Below, piece after piece: positions 1 to 7,725 of a stretch of 40,608 nucleotides of DNA; the stretch's first letter is position 1; every line of letters starts with the position of its first letter. Origin of the DNA: Magnetococcales bacterium (GTDB taxonomy: Bacteria > Pseudomonadota > Alphaproteobacteria > UBA2136); NCBI GenBank assembly GCA_002689455.1, contig NZGE01000048.1, forward strand, positions 1-40,608, in the 5' to 3' direction. The notes below the pieces were generated by a model, which was given only the letters and a program-made list of their open reading frames with translations, had not been told where the DNA came from and searched no databases. The translations under genes and the position numbers were made by a program.

Positions 1-1442
1 ATGGTCCTGCCACAACATGGGAAAATGATGACCCACAATGCCAAGCCATTGAAAATGGAACACATGTTGATGTTTTGGAATTTGATGCTGCATCCCACAC
101 AGGTGTGGACGATATACGCTCTCTTTTTGAAGGTGTAAACTATGCACCTGTCCAAGGTAACTATAAAGTTTACATTATTGATGAGGTTCACATGCTTTCT
201 AAGCAGGCATTCAATGCTCTGCTTAAAACGCTAGAAGAGCCACCAGAAAAAGTAAAATTCATTTTTGCGACAACTGAAGTAAACAAAATTCCTGTCACCG
301 TTCTTTCTCGTTGTCAGCGTTTTGACTTAAAGCGCATTAGTGCAGAAGATTTATGCGGGCTTTACACCTCTATCCTTGAAAAAGAAGATGTAAAATTCGA
401 CCAAAAAGCTGTTATGCAAATTGCAAAAGCTGCCGATGGCTCCGCACGTGATGGTTTATCTCTTCTGGATCAAGCCATTGCTTTAAGTATTGGCAGTGAA
501 GTAACACTGGATGTTGTGAACGGTATGCTTGGCATGGCCGACCGTGCCCGTGCTTACGACTTATTTGAAACCCTTATGCAAGGCGACATGACAAACATGC
601 TTGAAAAATTAAACAGCATGTACGAAACAGGCTACGACCCCTTAATGATTGTAAGTGACCTTTTATCTGTTTCACACCTCATCACAAAGCTCAAAACCAT
701 TCCAAATATGGAAAATTCAAGCACATTAAGTGAACTTGAAAAAACACGTGGCAATGAAATGGCACAAAAATTAGGTTTAGAAAACTTATCGCGCGCTTAC
801 CAAATGCTGCTTACAGTTATTAACGAAGCTAAACTTGCACCACGCCCATTTGAAGTGGTTGAAATGGGGCTTATTCGTGTAGCACACATGGCACCAATGC
901 CTGCCATATCCACCCTGATTGACATGGCAAAGGGGGCTGGCAACGCCGCAACAAAAAAGCAGGCTGAGCCTGCAAAACAGGCTCCAATAAACAATCAGCC
1001 AAAACAAAACAAAGCGCCTGCTTCTGCCCCTGCGCAAAAGCAAAAACCTTCTGTAACACCCCAAAAACCTGAAAAAATGGATTTTTCATGGCGCGGTATT
1101 GTTGAAAAATTACAAGCTGATTATGCACCTTTAGTGGGCTCACTTGTCACACAAATCCGCCCTGAAGAAGTAACAGACCAATCTTTAAAACTTAAATACA
1201 TCAAAGGCCTACGCAGCGAACGTGAGCTTCAAAACCAACTTTCAGAAGCATTACAAAAAACATTTGGCAGACGTTTCAATATATCACTGAACGGTGAAAG
1301 CACCTCAGAAACCTTAGCCGAAACCTATGCGCGTGAAGGCGAAGAACGTAAAATTCGTGCATTAAAACTACCCGATGTACAGAAAATTTTAGATGCATTT
1401 CCAGGCTCGGAAGTGTTAAAAGTAAATGCAACAAAAAAATAA
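1..1442 (+). CDS. dnaX: DNA polymerase III subunit gamma/tau, 5'-truncated by the window edge
   Basis: Clamp-loader ATPase that opens the beta sliding clamp at the replication fork. The reading frame runs in from the window edge: codons from base 3 continue in frame into the listed ORF, whose TTG at base 75 is not the true start. Visible are HVDVLEFDAASHTG, the Walker B motif IIDEVHML and the SRC motif VLSRCQRFDL. A Pro/Gln/Lys-rich linker follows, then the tau-type C-terminal domain. The Walker A region lies outside the window. Where many DnaX proteins have a CxxCxxC zinc knuckle, this one reads ENDDPQC, so at least two zinc ligands are missing. It heads a plus-strand cluster with ybaB and recR. 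The identification is firm; only the length is unknown. Confidence 0.96.
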   Translation, partial: GPATTWENDDPQCQAIENGTHVDVLEFDAASHTGVDDIRSLFEGVNYAPVQGNYKVYIIDEVHMLSKQAFNALLKTLEEPPEKVKFIFATTEVNKIPVTVLSRCQRFDLKRISAEDLCGLYTSILEKEDVKFDQKAVMQIAKAADGSARDGLSLLDQAIALSIGSEVTLDVVNGMLGMADRARAYDLFETLMQGDMTNMLEKLNSMYETGYDPLMIVSDLLSVSHLITKLKTIPNMENSSTLSELEKTRGNEMAQKLGLENLSRAYQMLLTVINEAKLAPRPFEVVEMGLIRVAHMAPMPAISTLIDMAKGAGNAATKKQAEPAKQAPINNQPKQNKAPASAPAQKQKPSVTPQKPEKMDFSWRGIVEKLQADYAPLVGSLVTQIRPEEVTDQSLKLKYIKGLRSERELQNQLSEALQKTFGRRFNISLNGESTSETLAETYAREGEERKIRALKLPDVQKILDAFPGSEVLKVNATKK

Positions 1443-1454
1443 AGGCATTTTATA

Positions 1455-1904
1455 ATGGTTAAAACTGCAATTGACGTACATGTTATTGAAAACGATGAAG
1501 AGCTTAAAAAAGCATACGAAATTCGTACGGAAGTTTTTATAGGCGAACAATGCGTTACACAAGAAGAAGAATTCGACGGTTTAGATGATGCATGCACACA
1601 ATACATTGCAAAAGTCGCTGGTGTTACAGCAGGCACTGCCCGTGTTCGCATTTTAAAAAATTCTGACGAAGGTGAAGTTAAACTTGAACGTATCAGCGTT
1701 CTTAAAAACTTCCGTAGCTATGGCGTTGGCCGTAAAATTGTAGAAAGAATTTTACACGACCTTAAAGGACAAGGTTACAAACATGTTGTTCTTTACGGTC
1801 AAACACACGCTTTAGGTTTTTACCAGTCCTTTGGCTTTAAACCCTATGGCGATGAATTTATGGATGCTCGCATCCCACATAGAAAACTAAAACTAGAATT
1901 ATAA
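1455..1904 (+). CDS. GNAT family N-acetyltransferase
   Basis: A 149-residue acetyltransferase of the GNAT fold, of the short YjcF/ElaA-like type. The acetyl-CoA pyrophosphate loop is visible as RSYGVG (about residues 87-92), after the beta-strand LERISVL. The N-terminal part has the pattern AYEIRTEVFIGEQ typical of this subgroup. The gene starts 12 bases after dnaX and ends 16 before ybaB, so it is probably cotranscribed with both. The substrate cannot be read from the sequence. It sits between dnaX and ybaB, which are often direct neighbours, so this lineage seems to have gained a gene there. Confidence 0.88.
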   Translation: MVKTAIDVHVIENDEELKKAYEIRTEVFIGEQCVTQEEEFDGLDDACTQYIAKVAGVTAGTARVRILKNSDEGEVKLERISVLKNFRSYGVGRKIVERILHDLKGQGYKHVVLYGQTHALGFYQSFGFKPYGDEFMDARIPHRKLKLEL

Positions 1905-1920
1905 TAAAGGAAACGAAATC

Positions 1921-2232
1921 ATGAAAAACATGGCATCAATGATGAAGCAAGCACAACAAATGCAAAAAAACATGCAAAACCTGCAAGCTGAACTTGAAAA
2001 ACACGAAATCACAGGAAGTGCAGCAGGAAACTCTGTAGAAGTAACAATGACATGTAAGCACAAAATCACAGGTCTTAAAATTGACGCAAGTGTTGTGGAC
2101 GCAGACGATATCGAAACTTTAGAAGACTTAATTACAGTTGCCTTCAACGACGCTGCAGATAAAGTGGAAACTTATGTTAACACTGAAGTAAACAAGGTAA
2201 CTGGTGGCATGAACATCCCTGGTTTAGGCTAG
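1921..2232 (+). CDS. YbaB/EbfC family nucleoid-associated protein
   Basis: A 103-residue DNA-binding protein of the YbaB/EbfC family, a tweezer-shaped dimer that coats DNA and is nearly always coded beside dnaX and recR. The N-terminal helix MASMMKQAQQMQKNMQNLQAELEK is followed by the family pattern of short beta-strands (NSVEVTMTCKHKITGLKID) and a C-terminal helix ending in GGMNIPGLG. The length is normal. The ribosome binding site AAAGGAAACGAAATC precedes the ATG. The family call is firm; the exact role in the cell is known only in general terms. Confidence 0.95.
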   Translation: MKNMASMMKQAQQMQKNMQNLQAELEKHEITGSAAGNSVEVTMTCKHKITGLKIDASVVDADDIETLEDLITVAFNDAADKVETYVNTEVNKVTGGMNIPGLG

Positions 2233-2254
2233 GCTTTTACAGGACAAATAAAGC

Positions 2255-2587
2255 ATGATTACAATTTACCATAACCCACGTTGTTCAAAGTCACGTGCCG
2301 CTGTTGCGCTTTTAGAAGAAAAAGGGCTAACCTTTAACACGCACCTATACCTTGAAAACCCAATACCTAAAAATGTGCTTTTAACAGCGCTTGAAATATT
2401 GGGTGAAAGTATGATTCGCAAAAACGAAGCCGACTATAAAGAACACATAAAAGGTAAAAACTTACAAGGTGAAGAACTGGTAAATGCAATGCTTCAATTC
2501 CCTAAAACCATTGAAAGACCGTTGGTTGTCAACGGTTCAAAAATGGCACTGGGTCGACCGATTGAAAACATTGAGGAAATTCTTTAA
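2255..2587 (+). CDS. arsC: ArsC/YfgD-like thioredoxin-fold protein
   Basis: A 110-residue member of the glutaredoxin-dependent arsenate reductase family, closest by eye to E. coli YfgD. The active-site cysteine is Cys10 in NPRCSKSR. Later arginines in MIRKNE, IERPLVV and LGRP match the anion-binding arginines of the family. No other arsenic genes (arsR, arsB, acr3) are near, so arsenate reduction is only a family prediction. It may instead be a general thiol oxidoreductase. Its stop codon overlaps the recR start in TAATG, so the two are translationally coupled. Confidence 0.85.
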   Translation: MITIYHNPRCSKSRAAVALLEEKGLTFNTHLYLENPIPKNVLLTALEILGESMIRKNEADYKEHIKGKNLQGEELVNAMLQFPKTIERPLVVNGSKMALGRPIENIEEIL

Positions 2588-3186
2588 TGTCCGACACGAA
2601 AATGCAGCCTTTTGACCAACTGGTCCGTGAACTTTCAAGCCTACCAGGTTTTGGTAAACGCAGTGCACAAAGGGCTGCCCTTTCTCTTTTAAAAAACCGT
2701 TCAAAAATCAACAAACTTATTCACAACCTCAAAGAAGTTGATGATAAAGTTGAAGAGTGTCAAACATGTGGCAACTTATCACTTTCAAATCCATGCCACC
2801 TTTGTACCAACCAAGAGCGTAACCAAAGCGTTATTTGCGTTGTGGAGGGCGTTGACGATTTATGGGCCATGGAACGCAGCGAGTTTTTTGACGGTGTTTA
2901 CCATGTATTAGGCGGTGTTGTTAGCGCCATTGATGGCATTGGACCTGATGACCTACGATTTAAAGAACTTCTTCAGCGTATTGAAAATACCAACATATCT
3001 GAAGTTATTTTAGCCCTTGGCGCATCGGTTGATGGCAGCACAACAGGACACTTACTTGCCAGACGCTTAAAAGAAAAAGGCGTAAAAGTAACCACCCTTG
3101 CCCGTGGTATGCCAATGGGTTCAGAAGTTGACTATTTAGATGCGGGTACATTAACCCTTGCGCTCAATGGTCGTATGGAAATTTAG
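2587..3186 (+). CDS. recR: Recombination mediator protein RecR
   Basis: RecR acts with RecO and RecF to load RecA onto single-stranded gaps. The 199-residue protein is of normal length. In order it has the helix-hairpin-helix LPGFGKRSAQRAALSLL (about 19-35), a four-cysteine zinc finger (Cys58, 61, 70, 73), a Toprim domain starting VICVVEGVDD (about 82-91) with VLGGVVSAIDGIGPDDL, and the C-terminal LARGMPMGSEVDYLDAGTL. The start overlaps the preceding stop by one base. The call is firm. Confidence 0.97.
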   Translation: MSDTKMQPFDQLVRELSSLPGFGKRSAQRAALSLLKNRSKINKLIHNLKEVDDKVEECQTCGNLSLSNPCHLCTNQERNQSVICVVEGVDDLWAMERSEFFDGVYHVLGGVVSAIDGIGPDDLRFKELLQRIENTNISEVILALGASVDGSTTGHLLARRLKEKGVKVTTLARGMPMGSEVDYLDAGTLTLALNGRMEI

Positions 3187-3193
3187 GAACGAA

Positions 3194-3244
3194 ATGACTT
3201 TACCCTCGAAATATCCCCCTTTAATTTCTGGAAACTCACAATAA
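3194..3244 (+). CDS. Possible 16-codon small ORF after recR
   Basis: An ATG seven bases after the recR stop is preceded by AGGAACGAA, a usable ribosome binding site. It opens a frame reading MTLPSKYPPLISGNSQ before TAA. It could be a leader or small peptide, or the remnant of a longer gene. The evidence is only the start, the Shine-Dalgarno match and the position, so confidence is low. Confidence 0.15.
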   Translation: MTLPSKYPPLISGNSQ

Positions 3245-3264
3245 CAATCTAAAAGGACAAATAA

Positions 3265-3834
3265 ATGGCTCTTATGTACACACCAGATGAAAAACAGAAC
3301 CTAAAAGCACCACATTTCGAAAACCTTTTAGGCACAGACGGCGAAAAATACAATCTCCAAAAAGTTCAAAAAGAATCGGGGTTTTTAGTGATGTTTATTT
3401 GCAATCACTGCCCTTACGTTAAAGGCATTATGGATCGCCTTCCACAAACAATGGAAAAATTACAAAAAATGGGGTTCGGTGTTATTGCTATAAACAGCAA
3501 CGATGCAATCGAATACGAAGAAGACAATTTTGACAACATGGTCACCTTTGCCAAAAACAACAAATTCACATTCCCTTACGTTGTTGATGAAAAAAACATT
3601 GTCGCCGATCAATACGAAGCGATTTGTACGCCAGATTTCTTTTTATTTAACGCAGATGGCAACCTTGAATACCGTGGAAGATTAGACAGTAGTGGTAAAA
3701 ACCCAGCCAGCGAAGAAACTGTACCAGAGCTTTTAAATGCGGCTCAAGAAATTGCTATTGGTGGTTCGTTTTCAGGCAAACAAATTCCTTCTATGGGCTG
3801 CTCAATTAAGCGGTCGCACAGTGACAGCGATTAA
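3265..3834 (+). CDS. Thioredoxin/peroxiredoxin-like family protein
   Basis: A 189-residue thioredoxin-fold protein of the peroxiredoxin-like group that carries FICNHCPYVKG. The CxxC pair is Cys46 and Cys49. A further conserved cysteine lies near the C-terminus in PSMGCSIK (about Cys179). No signal peptide is seen, so it is cytoplasmic. The family is predicted to reduce disulfides or peroxides, with substrates unknown. The ribosome binding site AAAAGGACAAATA precedes the ATG. It is the last gene of the dnaX cluster, although the 78-base gap after recR could hold its own promoter. Confidence 0.85.
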   Translation: MALMYTPDEKQNLKAPHFENLLGTDGEKYNLQKVQKESGFLVMFICNHCPYVKGIMDRLPQTMEKLQKMGFGVIAINSNDAIEYEEDNFDNMVTFAKNNKFTFPYVVDEKNIVADQYEAICTPDFFLFNADGNLEYRGRLDSSGKNPASEETVPELLNAAQEIAIGGSFSGKQIPSMGCSIKRSHSDSD

Positions 3835-3849
3835 AGGCGCTTAACCTCA

Positions 3850-4060
3850 GCAATCCCACAAGCCGCCTTGCTTTAACTTCCAACGCTTTAAGGTGGGTGC
3901 TTGTATCAGGATACAAACTGTTGTATATTCCGCCAAGAATTAACAGAAGGCAGGCAAAAGGTGCACCGCCAGAATGGTTAATATTTGGATGAAAATTTTA
4001 TTTTTGCATGACCGTGGAAACGTAGATGTAGATAAAACTACATACGCCCCGCGAAAGCAC
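3850..4060. other. Intergenic region with several inverted repeats upstream of ychF
   Basis: The 282 bases between the peroxiredoxin-like gene and ychF have no convincing ORF. They hold three inverted repeats. ACAAGCCGCCTT pairs with AAGGTG-GGT-GCTTGT, leaving a three-base bulge. TTGTATC-AG-GATACAA is a perfect short palindrome. ATGTAG-ATAAAA-CTACAT is extended by CGT/ACG. I do not recognise a known RNA family (6S, tmRNA, RNase P and common riboswitches were considered). It could be a small RNA or a structured leader. Confidence 0.35.
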
Positions 4061-4116
4061 AAAAAAATGAAATTATCGCTAAAGAGTGACCATTCCAAAC
4101 AAAGGAGAAATGGATA

Positions 4117-5217
4117 ATGGGTTTTAAATGTGGCATCGTCGGCTTACCAAATGTAGGTAAATCAACACTTTTTAATGCACTAACAGAAACAGCTTCAGCC
4201 GAGGCTGCAAACTATCCTTTTTGTACAATCGAACCAAACGTAGGCCTTGTTTCAGTGCCAGATGAACGTGTAGACGCATTAGCTAAAATTGTAAACCCAC
4301 AACGCATTTTACCAACACAAATTGAGTTTGTGGACATTGCAGGTTTGGTGAAAGGTGCTTCAAAAGGTGAAGGCTTAGGAAACCAATTCCTAGCCAATAT
4401 TCGTGAAGTAGACGCCATTGCCCACGTGGTACGCTGCTTTGAAGACGGTAATATTACCCACGTAAACGGTAAAGTGGACCCTCTTTCTGATATTGAAACT
4501 ATTGAAACAGAACTTATGCTTGCGGACATGGCATCAGTTGAACGCACCATTGAAAACCACAGCAAAAAAGCTAAAGGTGGCGATAAAGAAGCAAAAATTA
4601 TGGTTGGCGCTTTAGAAAAAGTGAAAGAATGCCTTGATAACGGCCTTTCACCTCGCACAATTACAAGTTTTACCGATGATGAGAAAAAAGCTGTAAAACA
4701 CATGCAATTCTTATCTATGAAGCCTGTTATGTATGTGTGTAATGTTGAGGAATCGAACGCTAAGGACGGTAACGCACATTCTAACACTGTTAAAGAATAC
4801 GCAGAAAAGCAAGGTGCAGGTCACGTTGTTGTTTCAGCAGCAATTGAAGCAGAGGTTTCCACACTAGACCCAGAAGAAAAAGGCATGTTCCTTGAAGAAA
4901 TGGGATTAACAGAACCTGGCTTAAACCGCGTTATTCGTGCAGGTTACAAACTTCTTGGACTTATCACTTACTTTACAGCTGGTGTTAAAGAAGTACGTGC
5001 ATGGACAGTACGTGAAGGCTCAACCGCTCCACAAGCCGCTGGCGTTATTCATACAGACTTTGAAAAAGGTTTTATTCGTGCCGAAACGGTTGCTTACAAT
5101 GATTATGTATCCCTTGGAGGTGAATCTGGCGCGAAAGACGCTGGTAAACTTCGCCAAGAAGGTAAAGAGTACATTGTCAAAGATGGCGACATTTTACACT
5201 TCAAATTCAACGTCTAA
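4117..5217 (+). CDS. ychF: Redox-regulated ATPase YchF
   Basis: An OBG-family P-loop ATPase (366 residues, the normal length) that binds ribosomes and responds to oxidative stress. The P-loop is GLPNVGKST (9-17). The switch region [22 protein letters not shown] is typical. The base-recognition motif is NVEE rather than NKxD, which in this family gives preference for ATP over GTP. A coiled-coil middle part and a C-terminal TGS domain ([16 protein letters not shown] onward) complete it. AAAGGAGAA lies before the start, and a strong terminator follows 25 bases after the stop. The gene appears monocistronic. Confidence 0.98.
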   Translation: MGFKCGIVGLPNVGKSTLFNALTETASAEAANYPFCTIEPNVGLVSVPDERVDALAKIVNPQRILPTQIEFVDIAGLVKGASKGEGLGNQFLANIREVDAIAHVVRCFEDGNITHVNGKVDPLSDIETIETELMLADMASVERTIENHSKKAKGGDKEAKIMVGALEKVKECLDNGLSPRTITSFTDDEKKAVKHMQFLSMKPVMYVCNVEESNAKDGNAHSNTVKEYAEKQGAGHVVVSAAIEAEVSTLDPEEKGMFLEEMGLTEPGLNRVIRAGYKLLGLITYFTAGVKEVRAWTVREGSTAPQAAGVIHTDFEKGFIRAETVAYNDYVSLGGESGAKDAGKLRQEGKEYIVKDGDILHFKFNV

Positions 5218-5242
5218 CAAACATACCACACTTGATCGGATT

Positions 5243-5272
5243 AAACCCACTGCTTGCGGTGGGTTCTTTTTT
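5243..5272 (+). terminator. Intrinsic terminator after ychF
   Basis: The hairpin ACCCACTG-CTTG-CGGTGGGT is followed by CTTTTTT. It lies 25 bases after the ychF stop and would end that transcript before the convergent ffs gene. Confidence 0.85.
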
Positions 5273-5362
5273 GGATGATATAGCGAGGGGATATTACTAT
5301 ATTTTTTTGTATTTAAGGTTACTCATTCGATATCGACGGTCAATGTCCAGTCCGAAGACAAT

Positions 5363-5450
5363 AAAAAAGCCACCGGTGACCCGTTTTCCCCGTTACCGCT
5401 GCTTCCTTTCGGACCTGACGGGGTTGGCGAGGTCTGCGTCCACCGATGGC
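5363..5450 (-). ncRNA. ffs: Signal recognition particle RNA (small bacterial type)
   Basis: Read on the minus strand, this contains the universally conserved SRP core GTCAGGTCCGAAAGGAAGCAGC, with a GAAA-type tetraloop and the asymmetric loop bound by Ffh. The ends GCCATCGGTG and CACCGGTGGC pair over ten positions (one G-U). The closing strand runs straight into TTTTTTATT, so the terminal helix probably doubles as the terminator. The length is about 88 bases, a small 4.5S-like RNA. It guides membrane and secreted proteins to SecYEG together with Ffh and FtsY. The 5' end is set by the helix and may differ by a few bases. Confidence 0.93.
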
Positions 5451-5457
5451 GCTTTAA

Positions 5458-5485
5458 GTGATAACATATATAAAATTTTATGCAA
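5458..5485 (-). promoter_or_regulatory. Probable ffs promoter
   Basis: On the minus strand TTGCAT and TATCAC stand 16 bases apart. The second box ends seven bases before the predicted 5' end of the SRP RNA. The -35 box overlaps the end of the upstream gene. The match to consensus is moderate. Confidence 0.4.
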
Positions 5486-5831
5486 GTGAAATGGCACGTG
5501 GGTTATTGTTAGTATATTCTGGCCAAGGCGTATAATCCGTTGTTTCATGGGGTACATGAAAATCTTCTGGCCACAGGCCACGTGCTTTTAATTCAACAGT
5601 ATCAGTTCTTGGTAAATTCATAACCACAAGGTGTTCTTTGCCTGAAATTAAAAGCGGTGTAACCATAACTTCACGTGCCTTACCTTTCAAAACACCTGTT
5701 CGAATTGCTCGAATCTCACGAATAAGAACTGGCGTATAGGCTAAACTTCCACCTTGATACCACCACTTACCGCCATCTTTAGAAACCATTTCTAAACATG
5801 CAACACCTTTATATACTTTTGCTTTTGTCAT
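5478..5831 (-). CDS. Conserved hypothetical protein (117 residues)
   Basis: I do not recognise this protein. It is soluble by appearance, rich in Lys, Arg and Trp, with KDGGKWWYQGG in the first third and a Pro-rich end (HETTDYTPWPEYTNNNPRAI). The frame can begin at an ATG at 5870 (130 residues) or at 5831. I prefer 5831 because MTKAKVYKG looks like a natural N-terminus and leaves room for the divergent histidine-kinase promoter. Neither start has a clear ribosome binding site. It lies just upstream of ffs, whose promoter overlaps its last codons. Confidence 0.6.
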   Translation of the reverse strand: MTKAKVYKGVACLEMVSKDGGKWWYQGGSLAYTPVLIREIRAIRTGVLKGKAREVMVTPLLISGKEHLVVMNLPRTDTVELKARGLWPEDFHVPHETTDYTPWPEYTNNNPRAISLA

Positions 5832-5889
5832 GCGCTTACATATTGTTATTTGTTTTTTATTTAAAACCATTTTGCATTATCATAACAAA

Positions 5890-7425
5890 ATGACACAGAC
5901 AAAAAAGAATAAAATACAATCGCAAACAGGCTCTAGTTTAGCTTTACGCCTATTATTGCCTACTGTTTTGATTATTGTGATTATTTACCTTGCCGTTGAC
6001 CTGATTGGATCTCGCATTAGTGAAACACTTTATAACAGGCAAACCGTTGAAACTTTAAACAACAATTTACAGCTTGCCCAAAAGGCACTGAATGAAGGGT
6101 GGCAAAACACTGAAGGCGCTGCCATTCGAACAGAAGCATTGTTAAAAGAATATACAACAAAAGTTTTAGCAGGCCGTTTAGACTTTATTGGATTTGGCGA
6201 CCAAAGCGGTGTGATGATTGTCGATAGTTATACTGGGCAAAACATTCAAACTTACCCATCCGACGCGTTGGCATTAGCCCCTGACGATGTAAACCAAATC
6301 ATCCGTGAACAAAACAGCCAATTTTTAGTTTATGAACTTCAAAAAGGTGGTTTTGCACTTAGCACATACTTTGCGCCACTCGGGCTACACCTTGTCGCCT
6401 TTAACAAAGTAGGCTATGAAAAAACTGCTGGCAAAGAAAACCAAAAAATATTGCTTATTTCTGTCTTTGCCTTAACCACCATCATGCTTATGCTTATGAT
6501 GTTTACTGTTATCTACCTTTCAATTACGAACCCGCTTACCAAAATGCGCAAGAAAATGTCGGCCATGATGAAAGAAGATACATATGAAGAAACATTAAGC
6601 ACCACAGAGGGTTCATTAGAAATTCAAGAACTTTCCAAACAATTTAACACCCTTATTTCACATATACATACCCGTGACCAACAAATTCACAAACACGCAG
6701 AAACATTAGAAAAAACCGTTGAAAAACGCACTTCCGAGCTTAAAAACGCACAACAACAACTTGTCCTGTCTGAAAGACTTGCCGCTATTGGGGAATTTGC
6801 TTCCAGCGTGGCGCATGAACTACGTAACCCTCTTTCCTCGATTAAACTAGGTGTTGATAAAATTTCCGAAATTGAAAGCATTGAAGGCAATAATAAAAGG
6901 CGTCTTGTGCTTATTCAAAAAGAAGTAAAAAGGTTAAGTGAAATGTTAAGCGGTATTTTAGCATTTGCAGCACCCAGTGCCATTAACATGACATCTATCC
7001 CTCTTAAAGAATTTATGGATGACCTGATCACCCTGAGCCAAGACATGGAAGAAAAAGAAAAACGCACCATTGTGCTTTCACCAATCCCTGCTCAAATGAA
7101 AATTACAGCCGATGATGACAAATTAAAACAAACGCTTATCAACGTTTTAAAAAATGCCTTTGAGGCTTCACCACCAAACAGTTTGATTGATATTCAAATA
7201 ACCGAAAAAAACAATAATATTCTCATTCAAATTACAAATGAAGGTGAACCTATCCCCAAAGAAGTTCAAAGCCGTTTATTCGAACCATTTTTCACCACAA
7301 AAAGCAAAGGTACAGGGCTAGGGCTCGCTACAACAAAAAGACTTATGCAAGAGATGGGTGGCGACATAGCACTTGAAAATAAAGATAAAAATCACATAAT
7401 AACTATATTAACACTTCAAAAATAG
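5890..7425 (+). CDS. Membrane sensor histidine kinase (HAMP, HisKA, HATPase)
   Basis: A 511-residue two-component sensor. TM helix 1 is about residues 17-38. A periplasmic sensor part of about 145 residues follows, then TM helix 2 (about 186-210), a HAMP linker starting at ITNPLTKMRKKM and a coiled coil (HAETLEKTVEKRTSELKNAQQQL). The HisKA domain has its phospho-acceptor at about His309 in AHELRNPL. The HATPase has the N box NVLKNAFEAS and the G box GTGLGL. All catalytic motifs are present. I chose the ATG at 5890 (MTQTKK) over 5830 because the longer N-terminus overlaps the divergent gene. No response regulator is adjacent, so it is an orphan kinase; its signal is unknown. Confidence 0.93.
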   Translation: MTQTKKNKIQSQTGSSLALRLLLPTVLIIVIIYLAVDLIGSRISETLYNRQTVETLNNNLQLAQKALNEGWQNTEGAAIRTEALLKEYTTKVLAGRLDFIGFGDQSGVMIVDSYTGQNIQTYPSDALALAPDDVNQIIREQNSQFLVYELQKGGFALSTYFAPLGLHLVAFNKVGYEKTAGKENQKILLISVFALTTIMLMLMMFTVIYLSITNPLTKMRKKMSAMMKEDTYEETLSTTEGSLEIQELSKQFNTLISHIHTRDQQIHKHAETLEKTVEKRTSELKNAQQQLVLSERLAAIGEFASSVAHELRNPLSSIKLGVDKISEIESIEGNNKRRLVLIQKEVKRLSEMLSGILAFAAPSAINMTSIPLKEFMDDLITLSQDMEEKEKRTIVLSPIPAQMKITADDDKLKQTLINVLKNAFEASPPNSLIDIQITEKNNNILIQITNEGEPIPKEVQSRLFEPFFTTKSKGTGLGLATTKRLMQEMGGDIALENKDKNHIITILTLQK

Positions 7426-7441
7426 GTTATAAAAAAAACGC

Positions 7442-7702
7442 ATGAGAAAATCACAAAACTTGGCCTTGCAACGCAACCTTATTATGGAAATTGACGAGGA
7501 GATTTGCCTTCTTTTAGCTGAAAGGCAAAAAGTTACAAGGGAAGTTCAAAAGCTTAAAGCTGAAAAAAAAATGCCTAAAGAAGATTTAGAGTGGGAAGAC
7601 GAACAAAACCAAAATTTAGTGATGCTTGCAAAGCGTTACCACTTAAACGATAAAACACTTTTAAGTGTATGGAATAGTATTCGCAACGACGTTAAAAGGT
7701 AA
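7442..7702 (+). CDS. Chorismate mutase-like protein (AroQ fold, probably altered)
   Basis: An 86-residue all-helical protein resembling AroQ-type chorismate mutase, which makes prephenate for Phe and Tyr synthesis. By eye against the E. coli domain, the first Arg (LALQR), the Arg of LLLAERQKV, the Lys of QKLK and the Asp/Glu of KEDLEWE are kept. The active-site Arg next to the Glu is Trp, and the end is too short to supply the usual final Gln. Mutase activity is therefore doubtful. It starts 16 bases after the histidine kinase and its stop lies inside the terminator stem, so the two genes form an operon. Confidence 0.7.
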   Translation: MRKSQNLALQRNLIMEIDEEICLLLAERQKVTREVQKLKAEKKMPKEDLEWEDEQNQNLVMLAKRYHLNDKTLLSVWNSIRNDVKR

Positions 7703-7725
7703 GTTATTAAACTTACCTTTTTTTA
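7694..7725. terminator. Bidirectional terminator between convergent genes
   Basis: AAAAGGTAAG-TTATTAAA-CTTACCTTTTTTT is a stem with a T-run on the plus side and an A-run on the other. It would end both the kinase operon and the minus-strand lipoprotein transcript. The TAA stop of the 86-residue gene sits inside the left arm. Confidence 0.8.

Noticed and set aside
786-1651. Several minus-strand ORFs over dnaX and the GNAT gene
   Set aside because: Shadows of well-supported plus-strand genes; Cys/Phe/Ser-rich translations typical of antisense frames.
2255-2587. Arsenic resistance locus
   Set aside because: Only the ArsC-like protein is present; its neighbours are replication and repair genes, and the closest match by eye is YfgD.
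3835-4116. 6S RNA, tmRNA, RNase P RNA or common riboswitch
   Set aside because: None of the conserved cores I know of those RNAs is present on either strand; kept only as an unassigned structured region.
4212-4787. 191-residue minus-strand ORF inside ychF
   Set aside because: It is wholly antisense to a strongly conserved gene, its protein is Ser/Thr/Phe-rich without any domain, and it has no start signals.
5232-5489. 85-residue plus-strand ORF
   Set aside because: It runs through the ychF terminator and is antisense to the SRP RNA.
5830-5889. N-terminal extension of the histidine kinase ORF
   Set aside because: The extra 20 residues overlap the divergent gene and add no recognisable element; the start at 5890 gives a normal N-terminus before TM helix 1.
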